NCBI GenBank assembly: GCA_014925825.1
Contig: JACGCK010000273.1
Location: 1 to 53,906 of the forward strand
DNA: 53,906 nucleotides
DNA from: Pholiota molesta
Lineage: Eukaryota; Basidiomycota; Agaricomycetes; Agaricales; Strophariaceae
Reading direction: 5' to 3'
Part shown: positions 34,316-46,424 of the stretch, one piece after another
How the letters are laid out: each line of letters starts with the position of its first letter
Position numbering within the stretch: the first letter of the stretch is position 1
Position numbers and translations under genes: made by a program
Notes under the pieces: generated by a model
What the model was told of the DNA's origin: nothing
Database searches by the model: none
What the model saw: only the letters and a program-made list of their open reading frames with translations

Positions 34316-34435
34316 GCCGTGGCTAAACTTAAATTATTCCCTGAATATGGCCGCCACGGGCAGTTGATTTCCTTTGTTCTTTTACCACCTATCCAAGATA
34401 CCCCTTCGCCTTCATTCTCAAAATTTCACCTTCAA

Positions 34436-36169
34436 ATGGGATCCGATTCTACTCAGGAAGATAGGATGACAAAGGAACGATGCGCCTGTTCAACCAACTC
34501 AACGCGGCTGTTCGTCGAGAGTCCGACTGTCGTGGAAACTACGCGTAGCCAAGCTGAGGGTGAATCTTTGAAGTGGCCCACTCCGGGATGTAATGATTCT
34601 GCGTTCCAAGCTCTGCCAACTGAACTTCTCGTGGAAATATGCAAGCATCTTGGCTGGGAGGATGTTTTCGCAATTCGACGGGTGAGCACATTGAATGCTT
34701 CCCTTCGCAAGTCTCTGTCCGCGGTGGCAATTTGCTCATAAATTGTGTTGCCGATATAGACCTCCAAGTTCTTTTTTGATATATCAAATTCTCGGCCGCT
34801 CTGGGTCTGCTTATTCTACCGCCTATTCAACGAAGTGCGGGTCCCTCCCATCCTCGAGCGTCCGATAAGTGCATATACGGTTAAAGAGCTCGAATACGTC
34901 GTTATGCGCCGCATCTCCTCAGAAATACGATGGGCGACCGGTGCTTCACCACGCATACAGGCTTTTCCGGCGCCGGACCTGGCTTTCGAGGACGATGATA
35001 TCCAACTATTAGACGGTGGCCGGTGGCTCCTGACATGTACGCAGCGCGATTACGGGCGCGTTTATTGTTACGACCTAGATATGCCGCTCTCCAAGGAACG
35101 AAAATGCATCATCGATCTCGAGATAGACGGTCATGCGAAACCACCGTGGCTCATGGTCACTAACATGGACACGAATGCCAGACCTGAGCTGGCGTTCAAC
35201 CTTTGTCTCATTCCACGCTCTACGATCCCACCCGCCGACTCGCCCCCCGATTGGGTTCCTGAGCAAACACATTTCTACAGACTGACCGTAAAAGGCCGTG
35301 GAACCGATGCGACCCTTGAAGCTCATAAATTAAAATCTTTTCCCAATGGCATCCTAGCGAGCACGGACGAGGCTGATTTTTATGGCGACTACGTGGTTAA
35401 ATCTTTAGATAATGTAAACCAATCTTTCTACCTCTTTGAGGTGTGTAACTGGGCCCTTTCCGATTCCGCTACTTGTTTCAAGGCTTACATCGAAGATAAT
35501 AATGATGATTCTGAATTTCTTGTAAGCCATTCGCTTTACTCGCCACATCTGATTTTGGCGGCTTTGTGCTGATTTTGCGCGCAGGATGATGCCTTGCTCC
35601 TTCCAAAAGACAGACTCTTACTCATCTCGAACAATGATATTTCACTCTATAATATCTCAAACCTGCGCCAGGAGTCCGCTGGAAAAACTGATGACATTTT
35701 GCTGCTTCAGCCCTATTGGAAGCTCGCAAAAACCAGTCTAGATCGTCAATTTGAAGTAGGTTATTTCAAACCATATCTCGATTCACAGGCAAGCCGTGCG
35801 GCTTTCATCCTGGACGGTATCATATACGGAATGACAATCCCACATGATGGTCGTGCCAGCCCATATCTCCAAGTGATATCCGACGTCGATTTCAATGCTT
35901 TAACCTTGGCTTGCGCGGGTATAAGCAAGATGTATGCCTATGAATCGGATGAAGAGGGGACGTTCAAAACAATGGATCTCCTATGGCCGGACGACAAGGA
36001 CGAGTCCCAAGACGGGTCTTCGCTTCTGCCTGCGTTTCCTCGACCGAGTCAACATCGACATCGTTCGCCGTATAAATGGGAGGAAGACCCTATTCTCGAT
36101 GAAAGCTCAAACCGCATCCTTTCTTTCGCACATAAATTTTGGGTCGTTCTGGACTTTGCCTACAAGTAG
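34436..36169 (+). CDS. F-box protein, paralog E (intact)
   Basis: Three exons (34436-34681, 34760-35521, 35585-36169) give 530 residues. The longer N-terminus precedes the F-box LPTELLVEICKHLGWEDVF. Body: TSKFFFDISNSRPLWV, PPILERPISAYTVKELEYVV, LDGGRWLLTC, YCYDLDMPLS, HFYRLTVKGRG; end: WVVLDFAYK. The frame is open further upstream to an ATG at 34286, but I prefer 34436 because the extra stretch overlaps the divergent promoter and has no counterpart in the paralogs. Intron positions and phases equal those of A to D. It is the most divergent copy of the C/D/E group. Confidence 0.87.
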
Positions 36170-38463
36170 CTTCTGGACCAACACAAATGCTATCGCCGAC
36201 CTATCTACCACATGCTATGATTGCTGCCCCGGGACCTTGGCGGTATTTGCTATTTGCAGTTCAAATCTAGAATCGTTCATGTAAATTACTGCAAGTGAAA
36301 ATGAACGCTATTCCTGATATCTTTTCGTTCTAATTCACAAATTCGAAAACATGCAGATGCATATAATGTCCATTCCGAGATATTCCTTGAAGGACGCGCA
36401 GTGGCAACTAGCATTTCGGAAGATCAAGCTCAAGCAAATCGCCTCAAATCTTGGACCATCGAATCAGTATATATCTCGCTAGGTCAGCGCTCAAACTCTC
36501 AGTAATGGATCACTCCAACGGACCATATTTCAGTCGAGCTCAAAGTCTTATTGCAAGATCACACATGATAAAGATGAGGATGATGGGCAAATGATGGGGC
36601 TGTAATGCACAAGCCCGATGTAAGACGATAATATTCGCGAGACAAACGCATAAAATAAATACTAATAAGAATAAATGGGCGCGAAGAATAAAGGTAGAGC
36701 GTTACAAAGGAGACAGGTTGGAGAGGTTGAAAAGAAAGGGGGGGCAAGCTTCCACAGGCTGATGGCAAGGGCGGGGGCGTCTATCGCATATTCAGGTCAG
36801 TTAGTATCGTTAGTATCAAATCAAAATTGTTTTTGGAGATCCAATTGGTTGTCCACGTCGAAGGTCGGCTTTGTAGATGTTGACACGCACCTCCGAGTTC
36901 AAGTTCCCCTGGCCGAACACGCACCTCCTGCGTTGGCCAACTCATATCCCATTGCCCGGGACCAGACTCAGCCACCCCATAGGTCTAAGCACGAAGGGCA
37001 CGCCGGGACACGGAATGGGTCTGTTCTGGGGTGGAGAGGCTGGCCATTCGCAAATGCTTGCGGCCGATCCCCAGCGGTCATTTTACTGGTCTTGAGGGGG
37101 ATTATACGGTTATTCAGTTCATTGTTCTTCATCGGCCAATCCTCCAATTGTAGACTCCAACCCGCCAGACCGGCCCATCCCATAGGACTAAGCACGAAGG
37201 GCACGCCGGGACACGGAATGGGTCTGTTCTAGGATGGGAGCCTGGCGGGAGCTGAGGAGTGTCGATCCATCGAGCAGTAGGCGCACGCTAGGCGCAGATA
37301 AGCACCCGGCACAGGCGTTCCTGCCAATGAGGGAAAGGGGATTTCTTCACATTTTCAATATATGTTCCGGGTAGTTTTCCAATTTAAAATTTTTTTGCTT
37401 GGGCGAGCGTTGGCTCAGTGTCCGCGTTGTGCGCCTGAGTAGATGAGAATGAGTAACAGAAGTGTCGAAAAATAATAATAACACGTACAGGGAGTCAAAT
37501 TGTGATCGAAAAGCCTAGAAGAATCAAAAAATAATATATGCAGACCTGCCTTTCTGATTGCTGGCGACCCGCACCCCTGCCGCGTGGATAGTGGAAGCGT
37601 ACCCCAGAGAGAAAGTGGGAAAAGATGGGTAAGAAAAGAGTAGATGCTTTGAAGCAAACAAGAAAAAATAGAGTTGAACGAAACAGAGGCGTAAAATATC
37701 TAGAGAGAGTTTGTTGTTAGCCACGAACAAGAATGGAGATTGCGAGCTCACAGAAAAAATCGTCGACCGAGCCGTACTATGGACGATGGTTCTCATAAGG
37801 ATCGGTCGGTCGACAGGGACATGTCTAATGAAAGAAAAATCAGCCATCACTCCAATGGGCTCTAGGATTGAGCAGAATATTACCAGAATTGCAAACAGTC
37901 CCCATCCATAGAGAGCGAGGAAGCGAGATCGCGGTTGATGATGAGATGTGGGGCGCATATGGGCCCGCTACAGCAAGACCGAAGGCCGAATGGCTTTGGT
38001 CCGTTGTGGTATGTAGGACGGCATGGGGGCACGCGCGAGGTGTTGAAGAGACCGGATGTTGATATGGTAAGGGTTGGGCATTGGCGATAATGAAAGTAGG
38101 AATGAGTCTGATATGTTGACACTAGTAGTTGCTGATGAAAACAGCATATAAATTACGGAGGTTGGCGTTAAGGATGACAGAGACAGCGATGAGATTGGAA
38201 AAGGATGAGGAGGAGGAGGAATAGATAAGGCCGGAGAATAAATTGATGTTGCGAGTATTGATTTAAACGGCCGGGATGTTTGAATGAAGGATGATAGTGA
38301 ATATCAAATGGTTGACGAGAAAGACGATACCGAATGGAATGGAGGAGCGAGAACGGTCCGAAGATAATGTGTTTGCGACGAGAAGAGAGAAAAGCGACAC
38401 ATCCTGGATATACCATCAATAGTGATTAGAGAATGAAGAAGGAAATGGAGAGTAAATACATAC
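36170..38463. other. Gene-poor region with a 55-60-bp direct repeat
   Basis: No supportable gene on either strand, apart from hydrophobic open frames on the minus strand at 37415-37958 (for example WGLFAILVIFCSILEPIGVM) that may be exons of a membrane protein. A direct repeat of 55-60 bp (core CTAAGCACGAAGGGCACGCC) occurs near 36984 and again near 37189. Confidence 0.35.
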
Positions 38464-38701
38464 CTCAGCTTGGCGGTATGTCGATGGTCATGGTTGTAAG
38501 ACTTCAAGCGAAAGCGGGGAAGCAGATCGACAAAGAAGATAGCGAGTAAGAAAGCACTAACATCGGGTTAGACAAGGTGAGTGGATGTTGTAATTAACGC
38601 GTGATTGGCGTTTACCTGAATTCTTTTCTCCTTGCATACAACGTAAGCAATGGAAGGGTGTAGGCCAGGATGGCCAGGATACCGCCGATAAGGGTGGGCG
38701 T
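38464..38701 (-). CDS. Candidate exons of a multi-pass membrane protein (partial)
   Basis: Two exons with consensus splice sites and matching phase lie at 38701-38616 and 38556-38464. They code for a hydrophobic helix (LIGGILAILAYTLPLLTLYA) ended by basic residues, then AFLLAIFFVDLLPRFRLKSY. A further exon may start at 38403, and others may lie to both sides (37.4-39.2 kb), but I could not settle start, stop or full chain. T-rich fungal DNA gives hydrophobic frames easily, so the call is tentative. Confidence 0.3.
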
Positions 38702-41197
38702 CTAAAGGGATTGCCATGGCGTCACGCTATAGAAGAGTATTGACGACGAAAGGCAGACGACGGCGGCGGATGAGGGGGAACAACTATGAGAAGCTTGAAA
38801 GATGGTCATGAGCCTTATGACGATAGTAAAATTCAATAGCCTCATACCTTATGTCCTCATCCGCGGAACTGCAGGGATCATGCGTAGAGAAGCGCTGAAT
38901 GATCAAGTGACAAGGACGAGATGATAGTCCAGCTCGCAGCAAGGTTCATGCTGGGAGCAAAACCGACTAGCACGAAACAGAAATATTAGAAACTCAGACA
39001 ATGTTTATTCAGGCATAAGGGGAGTACTCACATCTACGGTGAGTTGGCTATGTTAGAGGGTGCACGCTGTTGCTGGGGCCAGTGACAACATTGTACCGAT
39101 TGTTAACGATGTTGAAGCGGTGAGAGCTTGAGATATGGGGTAGAATTTGGACCATTGTTTTTCGCAGAGAGGAGTGTGCGAGTGAGAGAAGGTGGGGGTC
39201 AGAATGAAGGACGTGGTGAGGGACTGAGGGCGATTAATATACCGCCATCCGTGTGGTCATGTTTGCGTTCAGGACCGAATCCGACCGATTCAAATCTCCT
39301 ACAGAAAGGGGACAACTGGCAGCTGATCATGGAAAGCGCACTAGGCGACTGGCAGGAAATCGCCGGTGTACCCACACGGTAGGCGTGCAGCAGCCTGGTC
39401 ACACGAATTTGGCCCGGAAGTGACCCTTTCCAAGTAATAAGTACCATATATGGTCCGCTGTGGCGTGGGTATGAATGGCTTTCAGTGAAAATAGGGTGAA
39501 CACATGCTCGGCAAACGGCGTTCTGGGTCACATTTTCCCGCCAAAAATAGCCACCTGCCAGGTTTTTTCTTGCTCGGACCTGGCTCGGACACAGAAAAAC
39601 GTTCATCGATTAGAGAGAAGAATACGATCAATCGGAGTGAGTCACTCCTGTGCAACGCCCTTTGCGCTTTGATTTAAACCTAAAGCCTAGAACAGTTCCG
39701 AAGTCAGGAAGCAATCAGGAAGGCTTGTTTGCTCGACGATGAACTTTTGGAGCACTTGAACGCCTGAATTAAACTGATGCCTTGGAAAGAAAGAAAAAAT
39801 TAGAGTAAACGGGAGATGATTTGATTTCAGTGTCCAATCTGAATGGAGAAGGACAATGTCATGGACGCAAAATCCAGTGACAGATCACAAAGCTCTGTCT
39901 TAGCTCTGTCAGTTGGGGGCAGCAGGGAGCTTGTTGGAGATTTGGCGAGTAATGCAGGAAGAATACGTTCTTCGGATCTCAACCCTCATGCAGCTATCCC
40001 TTTGTAAAATAATCACCGCCTTTGTTCTTCATCTGATACCCGGCGATTCTTTTGCGCTTGAATTCTGCCCTTTCAGGTCAAGTATTGGAAAATCTTTTAA
40101 TAGATTCACACTCAGCACTCCAAAGCGCCCACAGTACAGTGTGTTCTCCCTAGCAATGACTCATATTGTCGCCGATTTATATTACGCTTATCCCGTCTAT
40201 CTGGGCTAGGGTGCTGCTGGGTGCTGGCGGCGGCCTTACAGGGGCATTTGGAATAGCCAGGCATGTGGGATCTTTCCGCGCCAATACACCGGAACACCAT
40301 TCCAAAAGAAATTCTTTGCTGACGAGACTTTGGGGCACTGGACTTTATTCGAGAGCGTACACTGTGCAGAAAATTTCCTACCGCAAAGCACTCGACACAT
40401 TTGTACAGGCATTCGAAAGTATGCCTGGCTCCGACAGGCTCTGACAGGCTCCGACTATAGCTAGATATATACAAGATCTCAGAAGAGCATGGCCTATGCT
40501 GGATCGATATCGGTTATATGAAAATCATCTTGTCCTATCGCTCGGGAGGCTTGTAACTACCACATAAAGACACTTCTCTTGACTCTCCGTTGCGGTTGAA
40601 CCTGTCAAACACGCACTATCGAATCTCTGCAGTATAACTCTTTGCTGCGTTTGAATTTGTCTTGCATCGTCTTTTGACCTCCTCCTACCACGGCACACAA
40701 TGCAACGGCGTCAGAGGTGATTTCTCCTTTGGTTATCCGTTTGCGACTGATCACCATTCGATGGCCGCCACTCGACAACGTCTAAAGAATTTATATGTTC
40801 AACCCGAGGTCTTTGCAGCGCCGATGATTTCACTAGTCCTGGATCGTCAATACTGTGGAGCTGTGGATTTTCCTCCTGGCGGGGGCACTACGTGAACTTG
40901 GGGGTTACAGTGTAGACATGACGCCCCTTGGTAGCTAATCACTATGCTGTTTGCGGGTTGACTGACTTTCACTAGCTGGCGCTCGCTCTCGGATAGAGTG
41001 CCAACAAGCGCCGAAAGTCTGTAATTACGTGCTACATATCATCGCCATCCAACTCAGCCTTGGGAGATGCATCATGCTATGTGTTGTCCGAATATATGAA
41101 GTATTATTATGGAATAACTGATAGTAAGGTCCAGGATCATAACCATAGAGGGACTGAAATAGCTCAAGTGGATGAGTAGTGTCCGTTGATCTGCAAC
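38702..41197. other. Gene-poor region, no supportable gene
   Basis: Open frames here lack coding character. A three-unit tandem repeat of ten bases (GGCTCCGACA with variants) lies at about 40427-40455. Some sequence between 38.8 and 39.1 kb could belong to the candidate membrane protein on the minus strand. Confidence 0.35.
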
Positions 41198-41952
41198 CTA
41201 GTCCGTGGATTCTAGACTTTGTTCAGTGTCCAGATTTCGTTTGAATATTTGATCCAAGTCTTCAACGATACTTTTGCGTTCGCTAATAAGCAAGGGATAA
41301 ATAAAATCGTCTCTCTTCCTAGGGTGGATGATCGTTGACATACCTTGACGACCTCTTCTCTAGTTCAGTTTCTAGGGAACTCAGTAGCTCGCGAATATTC
41401 CTTGACATTTACGATAAGATAAGGACCATAACGGCGTAATTTTCCGACTCACGACGCTTTATTTTCTCCCAAAACTTCGCTTCCAGGTTGCGGGGATACT
41501 CCTGAAGTTGTTGTTGGAAGCTCCGTAACTGACATGAAGACGGGGTCTTCCAGTGACCGCAGGTACAAAAAGTCTTCTCTACATTTTCAAGCTTAATGAC
41601 AATCGCTTAAAGATGGGCTTGATTTCTTTACGCACCTCGTAGGTCTGATATCAGGCACCACGCTACCCATTATCCAGCGAATGAAGAACTCCAGCTTTCT
41701 CCGTGCAGTCCCGAGCCATCTCTTGGCATGTACACCGGATATCAACGGTTCAGGCGCACGGTGGGTAAAGCGGGTCGTGTAAGAAGGAATGGGGAGTATA
41801 GACGAAATCGGCGTTGGCGTTGACGATGACGTAGTTGTAGTTCCAGCTAACTGCGCCGCACGTGGCGCGTTCGTTTCGGGCACGGATGTCGACAGCACAT
41901 TGAGAGAACGGAGAAAGAGAACAAAGAAGCCAAGCCAGAGACCAGTATACAT
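41198..41952 (-). CDS. Small hypothetical protein with N-terminal hydrophobic segment and coiled C-terminus
   Basis: Four exons (41952-41636, 41578-41453, 41400-41344, 41282-41198) join in phase to 194 residues. The N-terminus is a hydrophobic helix (LWLGFFVLFLRSLNVL), then a Thr/Ser/Pro-rich linker, a basic stretch (HAKRWLGTARRKLEFFIRWI), and a C-terminal helical part (NIRELLSSLETELEKRSS and IVEDLDQIFKRNLDTEQSLE). Signal anchor or mitochondrial targeting are both possible. No family is recognised. Phase agreement of four short exons supports it. Confidence 0.5.
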
Positions 41953-42373
41953 GGCGGGTCGAAAGCGGAAACGGGGTGGTGGTTGGGAGCAGAAAACGAG
42001 GAAACAGCGGGTATGCTTAAGAAAGCAAGCGACGGAAGACGAAACATGTAAGTGGAACATTCCTCATTGAGACATCGAATGAAGAATGAGGCGAACCTAT
42101 TAACAGGTGGCTATGGGCGCAGGAAAATCGGATTGAAACACGGCGTTCGAAGTCCAGATCGTGCGTTTACTGGAAGCCTTCCATTTCATGAGCAGAGTGG
42201 AGGACGCGCAGTATTACTGCGCGTCCGTGGAGTAGCCTCAACTTGGAATCAAGTCAGCCACTGGCCCGATCGCGAAGCGCGATCATCGTGGCGCGTGGCA
42301 CTGCCACATGTTATTAAAATAGTGGAATATGATCGAAGTATACATGTGAAATACATCATTCAGCAGCTCCTTC

Positions 42374-43509
42374 TTACTCTTCAAACACCCTCACACCGCC
42401 TTTCCCCCAGCTCTTCATCACCGCCTGCCCCATTCCGGTCGGCTGCGAAAATGCAACTTGCCCGCTTCTTGGATCGAGCGGGCATCCGTAAATAAATGTC
42501 TCGGCGGCGGCGTCTAGGAGAGCGTGCGCGATACCTAGCCGTCGATGGGAAGAGGGAACAAAGAGTCGCGGGATACCCATTGGGGTTGAGAGTTTGGTAG
42601 GTGAACAGAAGAGATTTGTTTCAGAGTCGACTATGACGTGGTTGACAGATTCAGAAGCTTCAGATTGCGACAATGGTGTTTCCGGTGAAGAAGGGACCAC
42701 TGCCATTGCTGTGGAAATACGCTGGGCGATTACACAGCCAACGATGCGCTCGCGGTGACTTTGTGTCTCGTGCGGAATGAGAAAGAGGTACGCTTTGGAG
42801 CATTGCAGGACTGGAGGCGGAAGAGCAGGAGAGGAAAGCGAGAGATTTATAGTCTGGAGCAAAATGTCGAGCTGTGTTCGAAAAATCGTCAGAGAGGGAA
42901 CGGTCACGAAGATCGGGAAATGTTTACCTTCGAGCCTACTTTGCCACCAATGTCGGCAGGGAAACAAATTATTCTCCCTTTCTTCTTATTTCCTTTGAGC
43001 TTGGCATCTGATCGGACTTCGATGACTACGTTCTCCGTGCCCCTCATCTTGTCCTTTTCCTCTTCCCGACCCCATTCTAACCCTTGCCGCACTCGCGTGC
43101 AATGCGCGCGATGCAGATGCTCATCGTCCGGTGCCCCTTTCGTGTACGATAGCTCGCATAGCGGACATGTACGAAGGGTAGGCTGATCGATATTGAAATG
43201 TAACTGGGTTAGCGCCTTTTGTCGGACTGGCTTGGCTGCGTTGGATTTGTTCTTTGGCACGGGTTTCGACTTCAGCTTGCTGGCACTCGACATGGAGCTC
43301 GAAAGTGTCTTCATACGCTTCGAAGGGGGGAATAGAGGCGCGACATTTTCCGATAGCAATTCGGATATGTTGCGTTTGCTCGGACGCGTGGACGGTGGTG
43401 TCGGAGGCGGTGACGACGCCAGCGCCGATGGTGGTGAAGACGGTGTCGCTAATGACGTTGTGCGGCGGTTTCGCGAGCCATATGTGCGCTGTACTTTAGA
43501 GGTGCTCAT
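42374..43509 (-). CDS. ECO1: Sister-chromatid cohesion acetyltransferase Eco1
   Basis: Two exons (43509-42928, 42871-42374) give 359 residues. A basic, disordered N-terminus starts MSTSKVQRTYGSR. Next comes the Eco1-type zinc finger (CPLCELSYTKGAPDDEHLHR, with AHC after it), the RIICFPAD stretch, then the acetyltransferase domain: RIVGCVIAQRISTA, IPRLFVPSSHRRLGIAHALL and the terminal VAFSQPTGMGQAVMKSWG. Eco1 acetylates the cohesin subunit Smc3 during S phase so that cohesion is established. Longer upstream ATGs exist in frame (to 43707), but MSTSKVQRTYG fits the family start and sits next to an ACGCGT cluster. Length and motifs are complete; no lesion. Confidence 0.92.
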
Positions 43510-43604
43510 GATGGGCAGAGGCAAGGGATATTGAATTCGCTCCGCATCCCCAACGATGATGTTTTGATCAGAGGACCGTGACTGTATCGAGTCATTCTTA
43601 ATCA

Positions 43605-43636
43605 ACGCGACGCGTTTATTTGGCACTATTGACGCG
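43605..43636. promoter_or_regulatory. MCB-like ACGCG cluster upstream of ECO1
   Basis: Three ACGCG cores (43605, 43610 with the full ACGCGT, and 43632) lie 96-127 bp before the ECO1 start codon. In fungi MCB boxes recruit MBF and drive G1/S expression, which fits the S-phase role of Eco1. The motif is seen; binding is inferred. Confidence 0.5.
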
Positions 43637-44007
43637 ACGTGTTTCACGGTACTGGGCGCGTGGCGTGCCAACTCCATTTCGAGGTATCGCTCAAGCTCAA
43701 GCTTCAAGCTTCAAGCCTTATCGAGCCTCATTTACTTATCATTATTATAATTCGCCGTCCAACTTTGAACATTACCGCTGAAAATTGAAATTCGGAGGAT
43801 TGTGAAGCGCAATAATGATTAAAATTTAAAAGTATGTGTAAAATGTTACAAATGAGTGTATGGACGTTCGAAGACGTTCGATTGTAAAAATGTACAAGCT
43901 GGCACCGAGCTGGCACGAGATAATTTTGAATAAATGTGTGGACTTAAAAAGACAAAGTACAAGGGTTGGTACAGCGACAAGAACATGGACAACGACAAAA
44001 CACTGAT

Positions 44008-46424
44008 TTAGTGTTTGCAGACTTTCTTGTGTTCGCTCCAATGAAGCTTCTGGCACCCAGAATCACAGTACCTAAAGCAAAATAGTTGAGCAAGTAAGAT
44101 AAGAATCACGGTTTACTTTGAAAGCTTACCTCGTCTTTTCACAGCCGCCACCTGTGAAGTGATATCCCAATCAGTGATGGTACGTTAAAAAGGGAGAGGG
44201 AACAGCACGCTCACATTTTTTGAGCACTGCAGAGGGGTTCCCGCACCAGGAGCATAGATACAGCCTGAGGTTCTCAAATATGACCCTAGGACGCTGGGCA
44301 CTGCCTCTACACTGGACAGTACTCTCCAAGGTTCCATCTTCCAGGTGCATGCCTTCCAGCCAGGTCGCAAGGTTATCTTCGAGCTTGGCTGGGTTGGGTT
44401 TGAGCTCCCCGCCTTGGTCCTTCAGTACATCTTTATCCAGCTCCGCGAACACGCGGGAGAATTCTCGAACGCCGGTAGCGTAATGTTTGACTGCAGCTTG
44501 CTGGGCAAGTCGGAAATTCGTCTTCGGTGGCGGGACGCCCATAAACTCGCTGAACTCGTCCGCTATCCTCAGTTTCTCCAAGGATGACTGCATATAAAAC
44601 GGTCAGCATAAATACAGACAAAATGGATTCGACGAAACTCATGCCTTTAGTTCACGCAGATCTGGACTCAAATTTTCAGCGAGAAGGATCGTCAGTAGGA
44701 CACGCCAATATGCAACATTCTTCATGTGTCGATTGTCCGGTGGGGCTCCCTCCATGTACGTTGTAGCGTCGTTGAGAGCACTGGTCAAGAAAGCGACACC
44801 CTCTTCCCACTTTTTGTCGCCCACCTCCGGCATCCGTAGTAACAGTAGTATACCCATTTCACCCGCATGCTGTACGGCGCGCTGCATGAGCTGGTATTTC
44901 ACAAATGGCGTTATCATCTTGCATTTCAGGCCCTGCTTTGCAGCGCGCAGACCCTGCACGCTGTCGGCGGACTCCAGCGTAATGGCGTAATAGAAATACG
45001 CCTGGTGGGGATTGCGTTGTATACCTTTCTTCGCAAGTCTAACGGCTTCGGAGATGCGGCCCTTCATGATAGCGTACTTGATATCCAAAATGTCTGCAAG
45101 CTCTTCCTCCTTGGGATCTTTCTTGTTCCTGATAGCGCGTGCGCAGTACGGGAGCGAGTCGCCCCACTTCTTGAATGGAAGACGGTCGTCTTCAGTCTCC
45201 GTGCCATCTGCAATCGCGAATTCGGTTTTGAGAATTAGCTCGACTTCCTTCAGAGCGAGGGTATAGAGGTCTTGGGACTGCGCGCTGGCCGTTATAGCCT
45301 GCTGTAATTCACCGGTGCAGGTGATCGCCAGGTACGTTTCGCTGCGATATGCACCATAGTCCGCTAGGATATCGCCCAAGTGCACCGGGAGACCTTTCCG
45401 AATGTTAGCTATGAAGCGGGTGTAATCCATGCCTTTTTGGTCATCTTCCGCTTCCCGGATATGTAGTCTGATGAGACCACCGAAACAAGTACACCGCGTC
45501 GCCCAGTCTTTGCTCCTCATGCCAGCGACTAAGAAGCCGATGGCCGGTGGATACGCCTTGAAGGCGCTGGCGGCATGTAGAGTCCCATATGTTATCAGCT
45601 CAATGGCGTGGTCAATCATGTGTCTTGGGTTGTAGTGGGGCCTTTTGATGGTCTCGAGAGTCGTTTTGATGATGTCGACCATGTCGATGGGCTTTTGGAG
45701 AGCCTTCGAATTGGAGGGCTTCTCGCCTTCTTCAGCGACGGCCGAGAAGCTATGTGCGAGGACAGTGACGCCTAGGTCCGCTAAGTTCTCGTCATCCGGA
45801 ATATCACGAAGGAGCTTGGCGATAGCATTTCCGTTCTTTGCAATTTCGATGCGGATATTGGAGCCTCCATGATTTGTGATGGTACTCAGTGCACACAGAG
45901 CAAGATGTCGCGTTTCGTCAATATCGAGGGTGGGTATGATTTTGTCCACAATGCCTGAACATGCGATCTGGGTTTGATGACAAGGAGTGGGATGATCAAC
46001 AGGGCAACGCACCTTTTTCGAAGAGCTTGTTCCGCAGAATTGAGTCTACACACATCTTGGAAAAAATCCCAAGAATTGCGCCCCGGATCCTAACATTGCT
46101 CAATTTTTTCTCGTAAAATTTATCGATGCGAGCGTAGATGGTATCGAAGTTTGCATGAACTTTCTTCAATCCGTTTCGAGTAGTAAGATCTATAGAAGAA
46201 CCGAGATAGAACGTCTCATAAATCACGAAAAAGGAAGCTCCTTTCAAAAATGGCTGACCTGGAAGCTCAAAGTAGTTGCAGAGGATGTCCACGACCACCT
46301 CCCAGCGTTCCGCGTTATCGATATCGACCAAATAAGCTTCATCGGCGTCGTTAGGGTGGGGGTATGCAGTTATTGCTTTCCTCTTCTTGGTTTGTTTTTT
46401 CCCGCGATTCCTCGGAACTGGCAT
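44008..46424 (-). CDS. MYND-finger protein with helical-repeat body, copy 1 (intact)
   Basis: Six exons (46424-46259, 46189-46013, 45954-44645, 44587-44215, 44151-44130, 44071-44008) sum in phase to 703 residues. The N-terminus is basic (RGKKQTKKRK); the long middle is all helical with armadillo-like and TPR-like segments (HLALCALSTITNHGG, LADLGVTVLAHSF, ISEAVRLAKKGIQRNPHQAY). The C-terminus is a complete MYND zinc finger: CSWCGNPSAVLKKC, then GGCEKTRYCDSGCQ and KLHWSEHKKVCKH. MYND fingers bind proline-rich partners. The intron after residue ELK uses a GC donor (GCATGA at 44644) in all three copies. Large MYND families are typical of agaricomycetes; function unknown. Confidence 0.92.

Noticed and set aside
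39199..39606. Minus-strand frame of 135 codons in the gene-poor region
   Set aside because: No recognisable motif and no supporting exon chain; composition resembles non-coding DNA.
40427..40455. Three tandem ten-base units as a minisatellite
   Set aside because: Too short to separate from chance slippage; no functional context.
40662..40895. Plus-strand frame of 77 codons with a Gly-rich end
   Set aside because: Isolated and short, no domain or signal; kept as unexplained sequence only.
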